The position numbers and the translations under genes were made by a program. Positions 13,163 through 25,481 of a DNA stretch of 64,000 bases are shown here, piece by piece. The stretch covers positions 24,697,993-24,761,992 of the forward strand of contig NC_089316.1 in the NCBI RefSeq assembly GCF_036669915.1, in the 5' to 3' direction. This stretch comes from Pocillopora verrucosa (taxonomy: Eukaryota > Cnidaria > Anthozoa > Scleractinia > Pocilloporidae). The notes beneath the pieces are model-generated. The model saw nothing but the letters and a program-made list of their open reading frames with translations. It was not told the origin of the DNA and ran no database searches. Numbering within the stretch: the first letter of the stretch is position 1; every line of letters starts with the position of its first letter.

Positions 13163-16100
13163 GATATATTACTTCAACAAAATACAAGCACAGACATATA
13201 TCGAGGAGCACGAAAACTTTTCATCCCCATCGCTCATAATTATCGCCACAGCGGAATAATTTGTTTGCCATAATTGCTACCAAATAGTTACTTTCTCGAG
13301 CTTGGGGATATCATAACTATTTAATTCAATTTGTTTTTTCTCACTGCATGATTCCGGATCGCGCTCTATTCTGTTAAAAAAAAAAATTACGAAATGAAAC
13401 AGTTTCTTTCGATATTAATGGATTATTTCGCCATGCTTGTTTTAAGCAGGTACTAAGGATTTAACCGACCACAAGACGTCAGGAACACAGGAAAAGTTTG
13501 TAAATCACGCGATGCTAACTTTGTAGCGGCCCGAGCGAGATCAATTTTGAAGCGTACGTGAGGATCTCACTGGGGTGCTGTGATGTAAATGAATGATTTT
13601 CAATCTACATAATAAACAGAGGGGAGCTGAGGATGTTATGCGTTGTTACGATATATTTTCCGCATGCCGAGCTTGGCATGTTGTTGTTGTCGAGTATATT
13701 GACCTACTCCTCCCCTTCCCATCTCCCCACGTGTCTTCTTTCTTTAGGTTTTTTTTCCTTTTTTTCTTTTTTTACTCTTTAACGGTTCATTTAACAACAT
13801 TGAGAAAATAATCTCTGACTTAAAAAATTCAAGGATAGAATTCAAGAGAATGTAAACTGAGAAAACAAAAATACTTGTTAGGTTATATTGTTATATGTTC
13901 TACTTGTCACAAGGTTTGGGTTTGTTGCTGCGAGCGGTTACTTACCATGCAAATTATAAACCTTTAATCCAAAATCTTTCACGAAGGCCTTGAGAAAACT
14001 CGCAGTAAATGTTGTATTTTTTAACTTAATATTAAGACTAAAAAAATCGAGAAACTGAACGAGATAACGGTTTTAACTCGGTGGCCTTGTGGCACCGTTT
14101 GAGTATGCCGTGACCGCGCATGTACGAAAAACTTGATGTCCCGTATGGGAACCCAGGCGACGGCTGCACGTCGGCCAGCCGCCACAGGGTTATTACAGCT
14201 TTCGATTATGTCAATCCTTTCCTTAATAATAGAACAAATAAGTGAAAGGGATATCTTTGAGTTTGTTTTGCTATCTAGAAGTGTATGGTTTCGATACGAA
14301 GCAAAAAGATCTGGAACAGCTAGCCACAATCACATAAAAAAATTACGCGATTTTCAAACTGAAGTGGTCGTTTTAATTCATTATTGCTACGTCTTAATTG
14401 ACGTTCGGTACAGCACCTTCGATGAAGAGTAATATATAGGGTTTCAGGGACACAGTAACCTAGTTACTAACCTTCTTAAGTTATTGTGACGAGATATCAC
14501 GCTGTAAATACATGTAAGTGTATGATCTCAACCGCGCAGAACGAAGTTCGTCGTTTAATTAAGTTATACATCTCATTTATGAACATTAAAAAAATAATAA
14601 TAATAATGAGCAAAAGAGAGGAGTTTAGTTTGAGCAATTAGTTCACAGACGACAGCTATCGCCAAACCTGACCCATGAAATAGTCCTTAAGTGTTGAAAA
14701 AATCGACTAAGTAATGCTACATCACCTGCACTATTACGAAGGTAAAATTAATAATGAAAGTTTTTTCTCGTCGCAATTTTTTTTGTTTTTATTGCGCAAA
14801 ACATCTTTCCGCATCTGGTCCAAAAATCCTTAAGACTTATGGTGCGTTTATGAAGGAAAAGTAAATTTTACTTACGTCAACAAGAAACGATCAAGTGTTT
14901 TGATGTGCACTACGCTCGGCCTCCTACAAAGGGGTTTGAAATACATCGACACATTTGAAGCAGAAGAGATGCCAGTAATTCGCGAATCAAAACAAACTGA
15001 CAGCTGCTAACGGAATCTCATGTTGAATGATGCGATGAAAGGGCTTCAATCCGGTAAAAATTGTCACAGCTCTTTGTTTGCTGAGTAAGTACAAGCCTTA
15101 CTACATCGATTGGTTATGCTTCGTGAATGTAAAATTAGTAGTAAATGCTATGATGAAGAAATTGAGGTTGCGGGGCAGCCAGTGGCCCATGGCAAAATTA
15201 AACCTGAAAGGAATATGTCAGTTGGAGCTTATTCAGCTTCTTAATAACAAAACACGTTTAAATTGAGAACAAATGAATGAATAAGTAAGGTATAAAGTAA
15301 AAAAATTATGCAGGCGACGTGTGTAAGTGTGTTTTTAAATTTTATTTTAGCCTCAATACAATGCAAATGTTTGAAAGAATTTGACATAATGCAGTTTTAA
15401 AAATGAAGTCGTCATAATTGGTGCTCTGTCCCGAAGGTCAGCAAAACAGTTTATAGCACCGATATTTGGCTTCGAAGAAACACAAAAGCCCAGTCACTAT
15501 CCTCTGAAGCTACCTTCACAGGATGTCACCGTGGAAATACAAAGAAATCTATTGGGCGCCAAACAAATTCGGTGTTCGATGAATAAAATACGAAAGAAAT
15601 TTCAGCAGACGAAATGAAAAGTATTTTGCTAAACAAAAAGGAAGTTTCGTTCGAGCTCATTTAGAGAGCCATGCTTCAAAGAAAACATTGAGTGTGATAT
15701 ACAGAAGAAAGTTTTGCACGAGGAATACCGTCAGCTGTAGATATAGACATGTGGCAGGTTTGTCGATTAGTTTTCTTTTTGATTAAGAGACTTCTTCTTC
15801 TAATTTTATTTATTATTGTTATTCTTTGTTACTTTTCTTGCTTTGTAAAATGGGTTTTTCTAAAGCAGACACCAAGACCTCGTAGAAATAAACGAATTCC
15901 ACTCTACGTAGACAAAGAAAAAATGTATATTACACTGTTTATATTTTGCCTCGATCTCATGGCTGTAGCAGAGTATGCCATCATTCGTCGAATGCGATCA
16001 TTTTATTTTTTAATGAATTAATGTATGGCTTCAAAATTTTAATTGATGAACCTCGGATTCAGTTAAGCTTAAAAACGTTTAGTTAATTTTTTAATCCATC

Positions 16101-16440
16101 CAGACTGTTTTGGGGCGAAACTGGCTCTAATGAACTCCAATTCTCACTAATATTCCCTTGAAGCACCTTGAAGCCGGACACTTTTTTTTCAAGCTTCTCT
16201 TATCGCAATTTCTTTGTATGGGCTAGACATCAGAGAATCCTTTCAACATTTCCTATGTTCTAATTGGCTGCCCGAGCAGGAGAGATCGGCCTGTCTTGCC
16301 AGACTTGTAAGAGTCCATCCGCTCACCTTAATTAATTTATTAGTAATGGTTTGACTTGAAATCGAGAAACCTTTTTTCTATTTGTTTCAAATGATATTAT
16401 TGCCACAACAGGTCAATGCACATGTTTATTTCTCTTCTGC
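13163..16440. other. Intergenic spacer between gene A and pseudogene B
   Basis: No supported gene is seen. The open frames at 13593-13811, 14133-14432 and 15749-16021 have no recognisable domain. The last encodes a hydrophobic stretch, but it is not flanked by splice sites matching the receptor genes. Any promoter and leader exon of pseudogene B would have lain near the right edge. Confidence 0.45.
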
Positions 16441-16727
16441 AGTCGTTGTCACTCTAATGATGCAATGGGAAGGAACAGGTGAGACAGCGCCAATTTGAAC
16501 ATTTACGTACCTGAGCCAGAACTTAGAAAAGGGGAAATTCCGACTGATCTATAAGAATTATTAGTTATTGATTGCCAATTGAAAATACATCAATCAGCTT
16601 GTGATTTTAAACGCGAGTTGAGACAAAACATCAAAGTTTATTATCATCATCAACACTAACACTATTTTTATCATCAATATAATCTAAATATTTTGGTGTA
16701 TTTATTCATTTATTTATTTTGTCGTAG

Positions 16728-17096
16728 AATGCCAGGACACATGCTTCAATAATTCCTGGTACATATTTTTGAAATGGGGAAGAAGTTAGCAGAATAATAG
16801 GAAAGTCTGCAAACATCAGGGAGGTGACTTTGTTTCTATCGAAATCGAAGAAGAATGGCAGTTTTTCAATCATGAAATTAAAAAACGTTCTTTTTGGAAT
16901 ACTGGTGCGTGGCACATTGGTTTAGAGAAGAAAGGCAGGGCTTGGACTTGGAAAAGTGGAAAACAACTAGATACTTTGAAAAGGCGAGACTTTGTTGCAA
17001 CAGTTAGCGAAAGTCATGCGGAAATAACTAAGAATGGAGGCCACGACGTTATCGCTAGGGGAGATAGCAGGGCCTTCATTTGTGAAATGGCGCAAG
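16728..17096 (+). pseudogene. C-type lectin domain exon 1 of pseudogene B
   Basis: This phase 1-1 exon encodes a 123-codon C-type lectin fold. Visible marks are CFNNSWY at the start, NRKVCKHQGGDFVSIE for the first helix and core strand, WHIGLEKKGRAWTW for the WIGL-type core, and RAFICE at the end. TAG 16787-16789 sits just before QNNRKVC, where family members usually have a Trp, consistent with a TGG to TAG change. The rest of the frame is open. Confidence 0.85.
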
Positions 17097-18175
17097 GTAA
17101 AAAAACTTCCAACCGATAAAGTACATCGCATGCTGGCACGTACGTTCCCACAACCGATTTGATGAAAATTTCTCTTGTAGATTAATTTTCCAAAAATTAA
17201 GATAGCGCTTGCACAATATGCACAACTTCACGCAACTTTTACGCAGACGATGACTAATTTTATGATGAACACGCAATTAAAAATTATGATAACTTACATT
17301 GTCTCTGAATTAAATTTTTTGAACCCTTTTCAGAAAGGTAACGAGGGTAGTGCAGGCTTTTAGTCAACCTTGACCCTAACAATGTTAAAACAAACAAACA
17401 AATAAACAAACCAAACCATACAAAAAAGCAAAAAAACAAAACATGAACTCAAAAATCGTATAACCTGATTTAGAGTGAATAATTCAAAACAGTAGATCAG
17501 ATATCGCGGACGCAGAAATGAAGAAGAATGTATTAGACCCCGTCCAAGCTGATGCATTTCAAAACGCTCCGCTTTCGTCTTAAAAAAAACCCATCGTTTT
17601 CTTTGGGTCCACGCTAGCAGGTTTATAGCGTTTTTGACGTACTTAGCTGTCAATCTCTGCATGCTTGATCGCACACAATATCAAGCTCCACATATCAATA
17701 TGTCCGTGCGCCACATTTGTTTTGAATTTAAGACAGGATGCGTGAAAAAGAAGTTGCATGACACTATGACGTCTTTGTTTTCAAAGGCTCTGTTTTTGTC
17801 TGTCGTTTCCACTTTTGATAGAGTTTCGGATCCATTCTTTTATTTGATAACGCCTCCGTTTTTAAGTATTTTATTGCAAACGGAAGGCCAAAACACATTG
17901 AAAAGCATCCGTTTTCAAACGAGTACACATAAGTGTGAACGCGTTCTTAAATGACACTGATAAACAAACGCTAAAGAATTTACAATAACAATGATAATGC
18001 CAATTATAATGCCAGTGAGAAATTAATATTGATGATCATAACGCCAATAATTATAACATCAATAAAGACACGCCGATCTATTGGCTATTGTATCCTTGAT
18101 TGTCCTTGTGATTTTCCTTTTTCTACCATCATTGTGGTCATTTTTATTTTTATCATCATTGTTTTTATTTCATAG

Positions 18176-18598
18176 AATGCCCAAATATTTCTTTTCGAAA
18201 CTCTTGGTATATATTTACGAATAAAGGAGCAATTTGACAACGGACAGAGACATCTCCCAAAGTCAAGGAGGAGACCTAGTTTCCATTGAAACCGAAGAAG
18301 AAGGGAACTTCGTCCTTAGCGAGATTCAAAATCGCAGCATTGAGTCCTGCTGTTCTCCACGTGATTGGGCTCGTCAAAATTATCATCATTGTGATGCATG
18401 GTACTTGGCTTAGAAAAAAAAGGCGAAAATTGGACTTGGGTGAATGGAAAACTGGTGAATATGTCTGAATGGGCAGGAGAGCCAAAGTGTAAGGGAACTG
18501 TGGCTCATATATGCAAGCCGTTTATAAATGGCGACCAGGGCCTATTTTGTGGCACCAATGGCTCTGAGAAATTGGCTTACATTTGCGAAATTCCCTAA
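18176..18598 (+). pseudogene. C-type lectin domain exon 2 of pseudogene B
   Basis: A second lectin exon starts with ECPNISFRNSWY in the same phase as the first. Frame is lost near 18230, recovered as SQSQGGDLVSIETEEEGNFV, then lost again near 18400 before ENWTWVNGKLVNMSEW and LAYICEIP. It runs into TAA at 18596-18598, and the usual donor after CE is missing. The two frameshifts and lost donor show that this copy is dead. It nevertheless keeps the GEP-like and W core regions. Confidence 0.85.
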
Positions 18599-21500
18599 GG
18601 AAAAACAAAAGTAGTCTTTATTTTTAAAATTGAACTAGGTAAAAGGCACGCAAAAAGTGCTCATTAACCGTAATGCGAATGTTACCTATGTGTTCACGTT
18701 TGGTACACTTAAAACTGCTCTCATAGCGGAACTTATGGAGTTTCTGACAATCAGGATAAAATTGTAAGACGCAGGAAGACAATTTTAGAGATAAGAAAAC
18801 AATTGAACTAATTTATTTTAATGAATATAAATTGAAATTAAAATGTAGTATAAATAAACCGTATGGGAAAAAAGTTGTTTCTGAGAACATTTCTTCAGTA
18901 ATGTTTTTTTTTTTGTTTTTGGCGTTATTTGCATCGATGTCAGCTGCACCATCATTGTCCTTAACCACAACTGCAGACAAATCTTTACAATCCGAATCTG
19001 TGAGGCCACAACCCACTCAATCGCCACCACTGTGGTCATCATTGTTGCCATTGCATTTTTGTCTATTTGCAGGCTATGTCACCGATCACAAAAACTGATG
19101 AGAAGATTCTGACGACTCTTACCTACGTTGGACTGACCCTGTCCATAATCGGAATAATTCTTACAATAATTTCCTATGCTCTTTCACGTAGGGGAATTTG
19201 TTTTATAGCATTCCTAACGTATTACTCCGAATCCTTCCAAAAATAGACTATTTCATTGCCTTTTCTTCTAAAAAAATGTATCAGCGGTTGCTTTTTTGCA
19301 TTTCTTTTATCTACAGCGAAGTGTGTCAACCCCTCTCCCAAGTAAGGCTGAGTCTCGCTGCTTCTCTGGGAACTGGTCAGATTATTTTTCTGGCTGGTAT
19401 TAATGCTAAAGGAGACGAGGTAAGCACTTCGTTTTAAGACCAACTAAAATCGCCACTGCATTATCCATTCCCTGCAAATGATTGCCTCAGCATGAAGAAA
19501 ACAATACGGTTGCACAACGCGAGAAAGTTTTGTAAAATTATTATTTCATTTCTTTTTTTATTTGTATCATCGTTATAGATGTATATTATCTTGATGGTTG
19601 ATCTTATTTGTTTCTGCACTTTGTCGTTAAAAGTTAGTTAGTTCCTAAAAACCCAGGTACTTCTCGATCCATAGGGTGTATGTGTTGCAGTAGCTGCCTT
19701 AATGCTTTACTTCCTTATGGCAGCTTTCTGTTGGATGCTGATCGAGGGAATTTTTCTCTACTTCTTCGTTGTGAAGGTGTACAATTTCGATGGAAGAACG
19801 GTTATCTATCACTTTTTTTCCTGGAGTGAGTTTTTTGAAGTTCCTTTCCACTATCAAACGAAAGTTTAATTTGAGTGATATCTTTTATTATGCATTTATG
19901 GTCAGCATCTCCCTGATAATTGCCTCAGCAAAAGATGGTATTCATAGCTTTGTCAGCGAGAAATAGTAAGCATTGAACTTCTGAAAATCTTTATTTCAAC
20001 TACTCTAGGTGATTATTCATGACATAGAATACGTCGCCGGCTCAACGAAGCCGAGCATAGGCTGAAGCTTTTATGACTAATGCTCAAATTTGTTACTTGC
20101 AAGCTGTTGGTTGTCCCAGGCTAACCATCTGATTTTGAATTTTGCTTCCTTTGTTTTGGCGGTGGAAATCGTAAGTAGCATGTTTATGAGTATCAAAGGA
20201 ATTTGTATTAAATAGTTGTAGATATATTCAAAAACCTTGTATTCTTTAACCTTTTTTAACCGATACTAACAGGTGGAAACTAACCAATTAGCTCTCGTAA
20301 GTGGGCATTTCACATTCTTGCAAACTCCCCTGAATCTAACGATGAAGTCCGCGCAAAAGGAAGAAACGTCGATGCCGATAACAGTCTCGTGATAGTTATT
20401 AAGCTTGTCAGTAACAAATGTCTACACATTCCCGAAAAAATGGCAAGGGGTCCAACTAAATGCTAACAAAGTGACGTAGTCCATATTCTTTATCTAGATT
20501 AATGTGTTAGTCCTGGCAAGAGTCATCAGAGAAATGATCAGAATGCATTCTACTGGGGAAAATCATCAGTTACGGTATGAGATGAAATTATCAGAAGGTT
20601 AAACAAGAATTAAGCAAACAGCCAAACGAAAAAAGAAACAAACAAATTATATTTAGAATTTACGTTTTTCATCGATTTCTGATTGAATATTCTATTCACC
20701 TAGTTTTTAAAGAATTGAGTTGTTTTACGTTTACTCTGCAGACTTTGCATCAAGACATGCGCGATGATGACTCCCTTATTAGGCTTTACGTGGCTTTTTG
20801 GTCTCCTTTCCTCGGAAGACAAAATTTGCGCCTACATACATACGGTCTTAAGTTCGACTCGGGTAAACACAACCATCTCTATTTTCCATCAAGTAGGCGT
20901 TGAAAAGTGTTACCCTAGCAAAGGAAAAGCACAAAAAAATATATTTAAGATATCAACTGTAATTACAGCTCACGTTTACAAATTTTGTTTTACAGGGATT
21001 CCTGATGTTTCTTTTTCACTGTGTGCGAAACACTCAGGTAACTGACAATTTGGGCGTAAATGGATTTATCATTATCATTATAATTATTATTATTACGAGT
21101 ATTATTATCATATACTATACTCATCATTGTCACATCTATTTTACCAGCGCTTCTCTTTCCTGACTTAAACTCAGCGTCTCAGAACTAAGAAAAGACGACT
21201 GGCAACATATATTTTATAGAGACAAAATGATGAAAACAAAAAAAAGTACATAAATTGAGGTAGTTCATTTTTCTCTCTTCTTTTTTATTGTTATAATATA
21301 TTTTTTTTACTTTCGTAGATAAAAGAACGGTTAAAAAGGAAGTTGAACATCATCTTACCAGCCAAAACTGGCCTAAAATCTGACAAGAGAATATCCCAGG
21401 TTATTAAAGGGACGCGGCAAAAGTGAGAAGAATTGATGTTCAGCCCTTTGATCCCGCCTTTACTGAACAACCAACATTATTTTATTACCGACTTGTGTAA

Positions 21501-21699
21501 TGTATATATCACGGTTATGATCACTTATGGTAAAAAAGTCGTTATGAAACAGTCGTTTATAGAATTAGAAATGTTTTATGATTGATAGCTCGATACTCTT
21601 TAAAGGGGCCAGACTCAACCAATGCGTTTTGAGCGGCTTTGTGAATGTTATTATCCGGGGACTTGATACTCGATTTTTTTTTTCTTCACAAACTCACGG

Positions 21700-21960
21700 A
21701 AAGGCATAAAGTTTAACCACAGCGGCTGTTTTTGCCGATATGTATATTTATTGTTTTTTTAGAGGGCACGGTAACGAATCCTGCAATCTGATTGGTTCTT
21801 TACCCGGTCAGTATTTTCCTATCTCTGCCCACGGGCCACGGTAACGCTTTCGTGAGTCGCCGTGTACATCTCAACTATCGTTGCCATTTTTCATAAATAT
21901 ACCTCGTTTTGCCCGCTGGGCAGTATTTTTAAGCAAACACATCGGTCACTACCTCAAGCC
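21700..21960. repeat. Dispersed-repeat-like block
   Basis: The block has two gccacggtaacg-type segments (about 21766 and 21837) and ends with gggcagtattttta, which resembles the central part of the nearby hairpin element. The GC-richer composition differs from its surroundings. It probably derives from a short non-autonomous element. I have no family name for it. Confidence 0.4.
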
Positions 21961-22956
21961 GACTTATGAATCCTCTCTTTCTCTCTCTCAAATCAATTTA
22001 GTTGACAAAAAAATATTGGTTTCAGAATGAATTTGTATAGGCAATGGTGTCATTACGTCGGTTGACAAGCGGCCTAAAAACCGTCTGCAATTGATTTTAA
22101 TCATTCACAAAAAGTACTTAGAAAGTTAAAACGTGAGGTATTTGGTTACAGGTAAACTGAACAATGGAACTTTCATTCATTTAATGTCTGAATTTTCTCA
22201 AACAATTTGTTCGTAGTAAAAGAGCGAGCGAAGTTTTAATTTCAGTTCGACAATAAATATACGCTCTTGGTGAGTCTTTCAAAGTCCGTTCAATTTGGAC
22301 ATTTGGACCATAAATTGCACAACAGAAACTGAAGGAATTTATTGAGAAAAGGCCGCATTAAATCCCCTTGTGTCTCGTTGGAGTGTGCCGTTCGAATTCA
22401 GTTTTTGTGGAGGAAAGACCAGATTTACACACGCCGTTGCAGCAAACAAACGCGCAAACTCTCACAACTTCAAAATAAAAAATTTGAATTTACTCACAAT
22501 TACTTTCCTCGCCGTTTACTTAATGAACAGAGGTAAATCTTCGTACATGAATGAATCGTCGATGAGAGTGAATAATACTTTCCGTTATATTATTGATTGT
22601 TTTTGAAGAAAACATTGTCGTGACAGTCCTTGCCAAACTAGTTCCGTTGTTTTTCAAATCTTCTTGCGCTTTTTTTTTCTTACGCGCTCTCTAATTGACA
22701 GGTGTCAGATTGTGGCAGATACTTGTAAAAATAATGTTTCAAAGTTTGTTTGGAAGCCTTTTAAATCATCTTTATCGTTACGGAAATGAAAATGTTTCGC
22801 TGAAGCATCTCTCTTTAATTTGCATCACCGCTATTTTAACTACCATTTACTCACTCAAAAATTGTTCAGTTTATGGAAGATCTTGCCGTATTTACTGCCC
22901 TAAATCATTCGGGTTCTTTTGGAAAGAATTTCGTCAAGTTTAAAAAACAATAAATA

Positions 22957-23106
22957 TGTTATTTACCGGCTAAGGGTCGGTCCGTATGGTGAAAAACTGT
23001 GACCTCGGTCTTGAAAATACTGCCCTCGGCCTACGGCCTCGGGCAGTATTTTCAAGACCTCGGTCACAGTTTTTCACCATACGGACCTCCAAGCCGGCAA
23101 ATAACA
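22957..23106. repeat. Palindromic hairpin element (MITE-like), about 150 bp
   Basis: Left arm tgttatttaccggct and right arm agccggcaaataaca are complementary. The inner arms, including ggtgaaaaactgtgacc against ggtcacagtttttcacc and gaaaatactgccc against gggcagtattttc, pair almost perfectly down to a small loop at gcctacggcc. Arms of about 68 bp with few mismatches are typical of a foldback or MITE-type insertion. It may have inserted at an AT-rich site (the right flank is a TA run). Confidence 0.85.
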
Positions 23107-25481
23107 TATATATATATATATTTTTTTTTTAAATTGCAAAAATAGAAAAAGGGTAATAACACTCAGAGCAAAACTAAACCCCTACTTAGAAAGAGGTATG
23201 ATAACGACTTTTTTCGTCTGTGGAACAGAACCAAAGACAAAGTGGTAAAATTTTTAATGCGAGTAAACAGCCACATTCTGTAAATTGTACCACGATACGA
23301 ACATTATCCACGGTTGAAATATCAGAATCAGAATTTATATTCTTGGACGCAAAAGTGCTCGGAAGAAAGATGTTTATCAGGGAATCGACAGTTGACTTCT
23401 AACCGCATCACAGAGAGACGAAGATCTTTCAATACTTAAATGTTTATTCGTATCATACCTCAGGTGCAAAGAAAGGATTCGTTGAAAGAGAAGTGTGACG
23501 TCTCTCTATGATTAAATTCGTCAGGCTTCAAATTTAATCAAAACATAAAGTGGTTCAAAATACGCTTAAAGATTATAGGATACCAAGATGGAATTTTACA
23601 TAAATGTATTGCTAAATTTGATCTCACTGGGAGAGAAATGTCACTCAAAAACTTACATGGTATTAGGCTTGCAATCGATTGTTTACGTTTCTCCTTCTGT
23701 TGGTCTCCCAAGTGCCGAAGTGCTGTTTGACTTGCCTCCAAAATTCCTTATTTTTGTAGCAAATAGATAATAGACAATAAAAGACACTTTTTGAGGTTTA
23801 AAAGAGCCGGTTCTTGATCACGAATGCAAAGGCTCAGGCGAATAATACAGAAAATGCTGAAGATGGCCACAACCCCTGCAATGCACCCTGGTTGAGCTTG
23901 GCCCTTTAACATTGCTCATTTCATCATGTGTTCTCTTAATTACGGATCCTCGCCATCTGGATTGATTTACTCTACAAGGGAATAGAAACGGAAGTTTAGC
24001 ATTTTATGTGCTTGGTGGGTTACCCCATTTGCTTTAAAATATGTATTCTTAAACGCTCTTTTCGCACTTGACTTCTAGAAACCCTTGAGCCACAAAACAT
24101 ATTAGGAAATCATCATAAAATGGATCCTAGAATGGGCACGTAAAATAATGTTGTATTACAAATCCGATAGGTAAAATTTTGGATATTGATATAAGTACAG
24201 GAATTGTAACTTTGATCTGGAGTGAGGCCAATAAAAGCGAAAATCGGTCAGATAAACTATTGCACTAATAGCGGGACTCGTTGTTTGACCGTCTCGCGCG
24301 CGTCTTACGTATCTCATCTTTACTTTTATCAGTTGATTGCCGCAAAAGTTGATAGCCAATAATATGATATGAATATGAAAGCGATCCTCGCAGTAATATT
24401 ACCAAAACTACCGAGAGTCAGTAAAGAATGTTCAACTAACCTGCAAGCTGCTATTTTGCTGGACATCTACTTCGTTTCAGGTGGAAACAAAATCCTTAGC
24501 CTACCATGAAGAAAACTGATGTTAAGCACATGATCTTAATTTAATAACAGTTTGTTTCCTTTTGTGGAAATGCTCTCTTGATACCGCTCGTAAAAGGTTA
24601 ATTCATATTAATATTAGTTTATTAAACATTATTTTAGCAGTACAGGTCCTATTTTTTTTAGGACTTATTTTCACTACTGCTCAAGAAGTGTCCATTACTG
24701 CGAAGATCACTTTCATATCCACGTCTTTGATCGCAGTTCACATATGATTTTTATATATTCACAGTCAATTAATAGTTTGACAATAGTATATGACAGCAAT
24801 GATATGGTAAAGCCAAACATGTTCATCAACGAAGGCTTCCTTTTTTTTTTTTTAATTATTGTACTAGATGTTTTTCTTCATCCAATTCTTATGTCCAAGC
24901 AATTTATTTTCGGTTTATAAAAAGAGAAAAACTTACAACCTCTTTTTTAAAATCAGTCTAGGAATTATATTTGATATAGATTCACAATGTGACCTTGCAA
25001 TTTTTGTTCCTGATTGTCTTATTATACTGCATACTAGAATCCCTGGTTTATTTGAAACAAAAAACGAAAAAAGTAAAAAACAAAAAACAAAACACAAAAA
25101 AGTCAGTTTAAAGGAGATCTACTTGCTAAACTCAAAAGACAAAAGCGGTTTATTAAAGACAAATCCTTTTTTCAATCTCTTCTTTAATTTTTGTCAGTTC
25201 CTTTACCAAATGGCATGATGTCAATTGACATTTAAGTTTCGTGAATATTAATTTAATACAGTTCCTACATTTTCCGCCTTCGGCGACATATTCCGAGCAT
25301 GTCTTTTTCCACGCGTTCAAAATAGCATTTGAATTTTGTTATATATATGTTAAAGAGGCTCAAAAAAGGAAAACAAAAACAAAAAAGTAGCGATCTCGGG
25401 GAATCATTAAAAGCAAAGAAACCAGCGACGTCGCCGATATATAAACAAATAACCATTGAAGCGGTAAGGGATTTAACAATT

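Larger units (their letters stand above)
16441..21426 (+). pseudogene. Pseudogene B: C-type lectin adhesion-GPCR-like receptor, decayed
   Basis: Recognisable exons are CTLD1 16728-17096, CTLD2 18176-18598, TM1 19073-19187, TM2 19317-19419, TM3-4 19675-19825, TM5 about 19884-19965, then 20104-20170, 20498-20574, 20742-20862 (TM6), 20996-21037 (TM7) and tail 21319-21426 ending TGA. A possible leader remnant ends at a gtgag donor near 16481 in the right phase. Breaks are seen: TAG in CTLD1 (16787), two frameshifts and a lost donor in CTLD2, a one-base phase error at the TM1 donor, and no AG acceptor before TM5. No GAIN or GPS exon exists between CTLD2 and TM1, only a Ser/Thr/Pro-rich stretch near 18944-19034. 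The 7TM keeps family motifs (FCWMLIEGIF, PLLGFTWLFGLL). A working receptor is unlikely. Confidence 0.85.
21427..25481. other. Intergenic spacer between pseudogene B and gene C
   Basis: No gene is supported. The short ORFs (22342-22606, 22695-22943, 24868-25218) show no known domain. The region holds a dispersed-repeat-like block (about 21700-21960) and a 150-bp hairpin element (22957-23106). TATATAAA at about 25438 lies only 44 bp before the gene C start codon and is a weak promoter candidate. Confidence 0.45.

Noticed and set aside
15749..16021. 90-residue hydrophobic ORF upstream of pseudogene B
   Set aside because: It has no recognisable domain, no matching splice donor, and a composition typical of AT-rich non-coding DNA.
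16420..16481. Possible leader exon of pseudogene B ending at a gtgag donor
   Set aside because: The phase fits the lectin exon, but no intact start codon with signal peptide could be defined, so it is kept only as a remark.
22695..22943. 82-residue ORF in the B-C spacer
   Set aside because: No domain, no splice context and no homology to array members.
24868..25218. 116-residue ORF before gene C
   Set aside because: Lys/Phe-rich AT-driven composition and no recognisable motif.
25438..25445. TATATAAA before gene C as a TATA box
   Set aside because: It is only 44 bp from the start codon, which would leave a leader of about 10-15 nt, and it is not conserved in the other genes.
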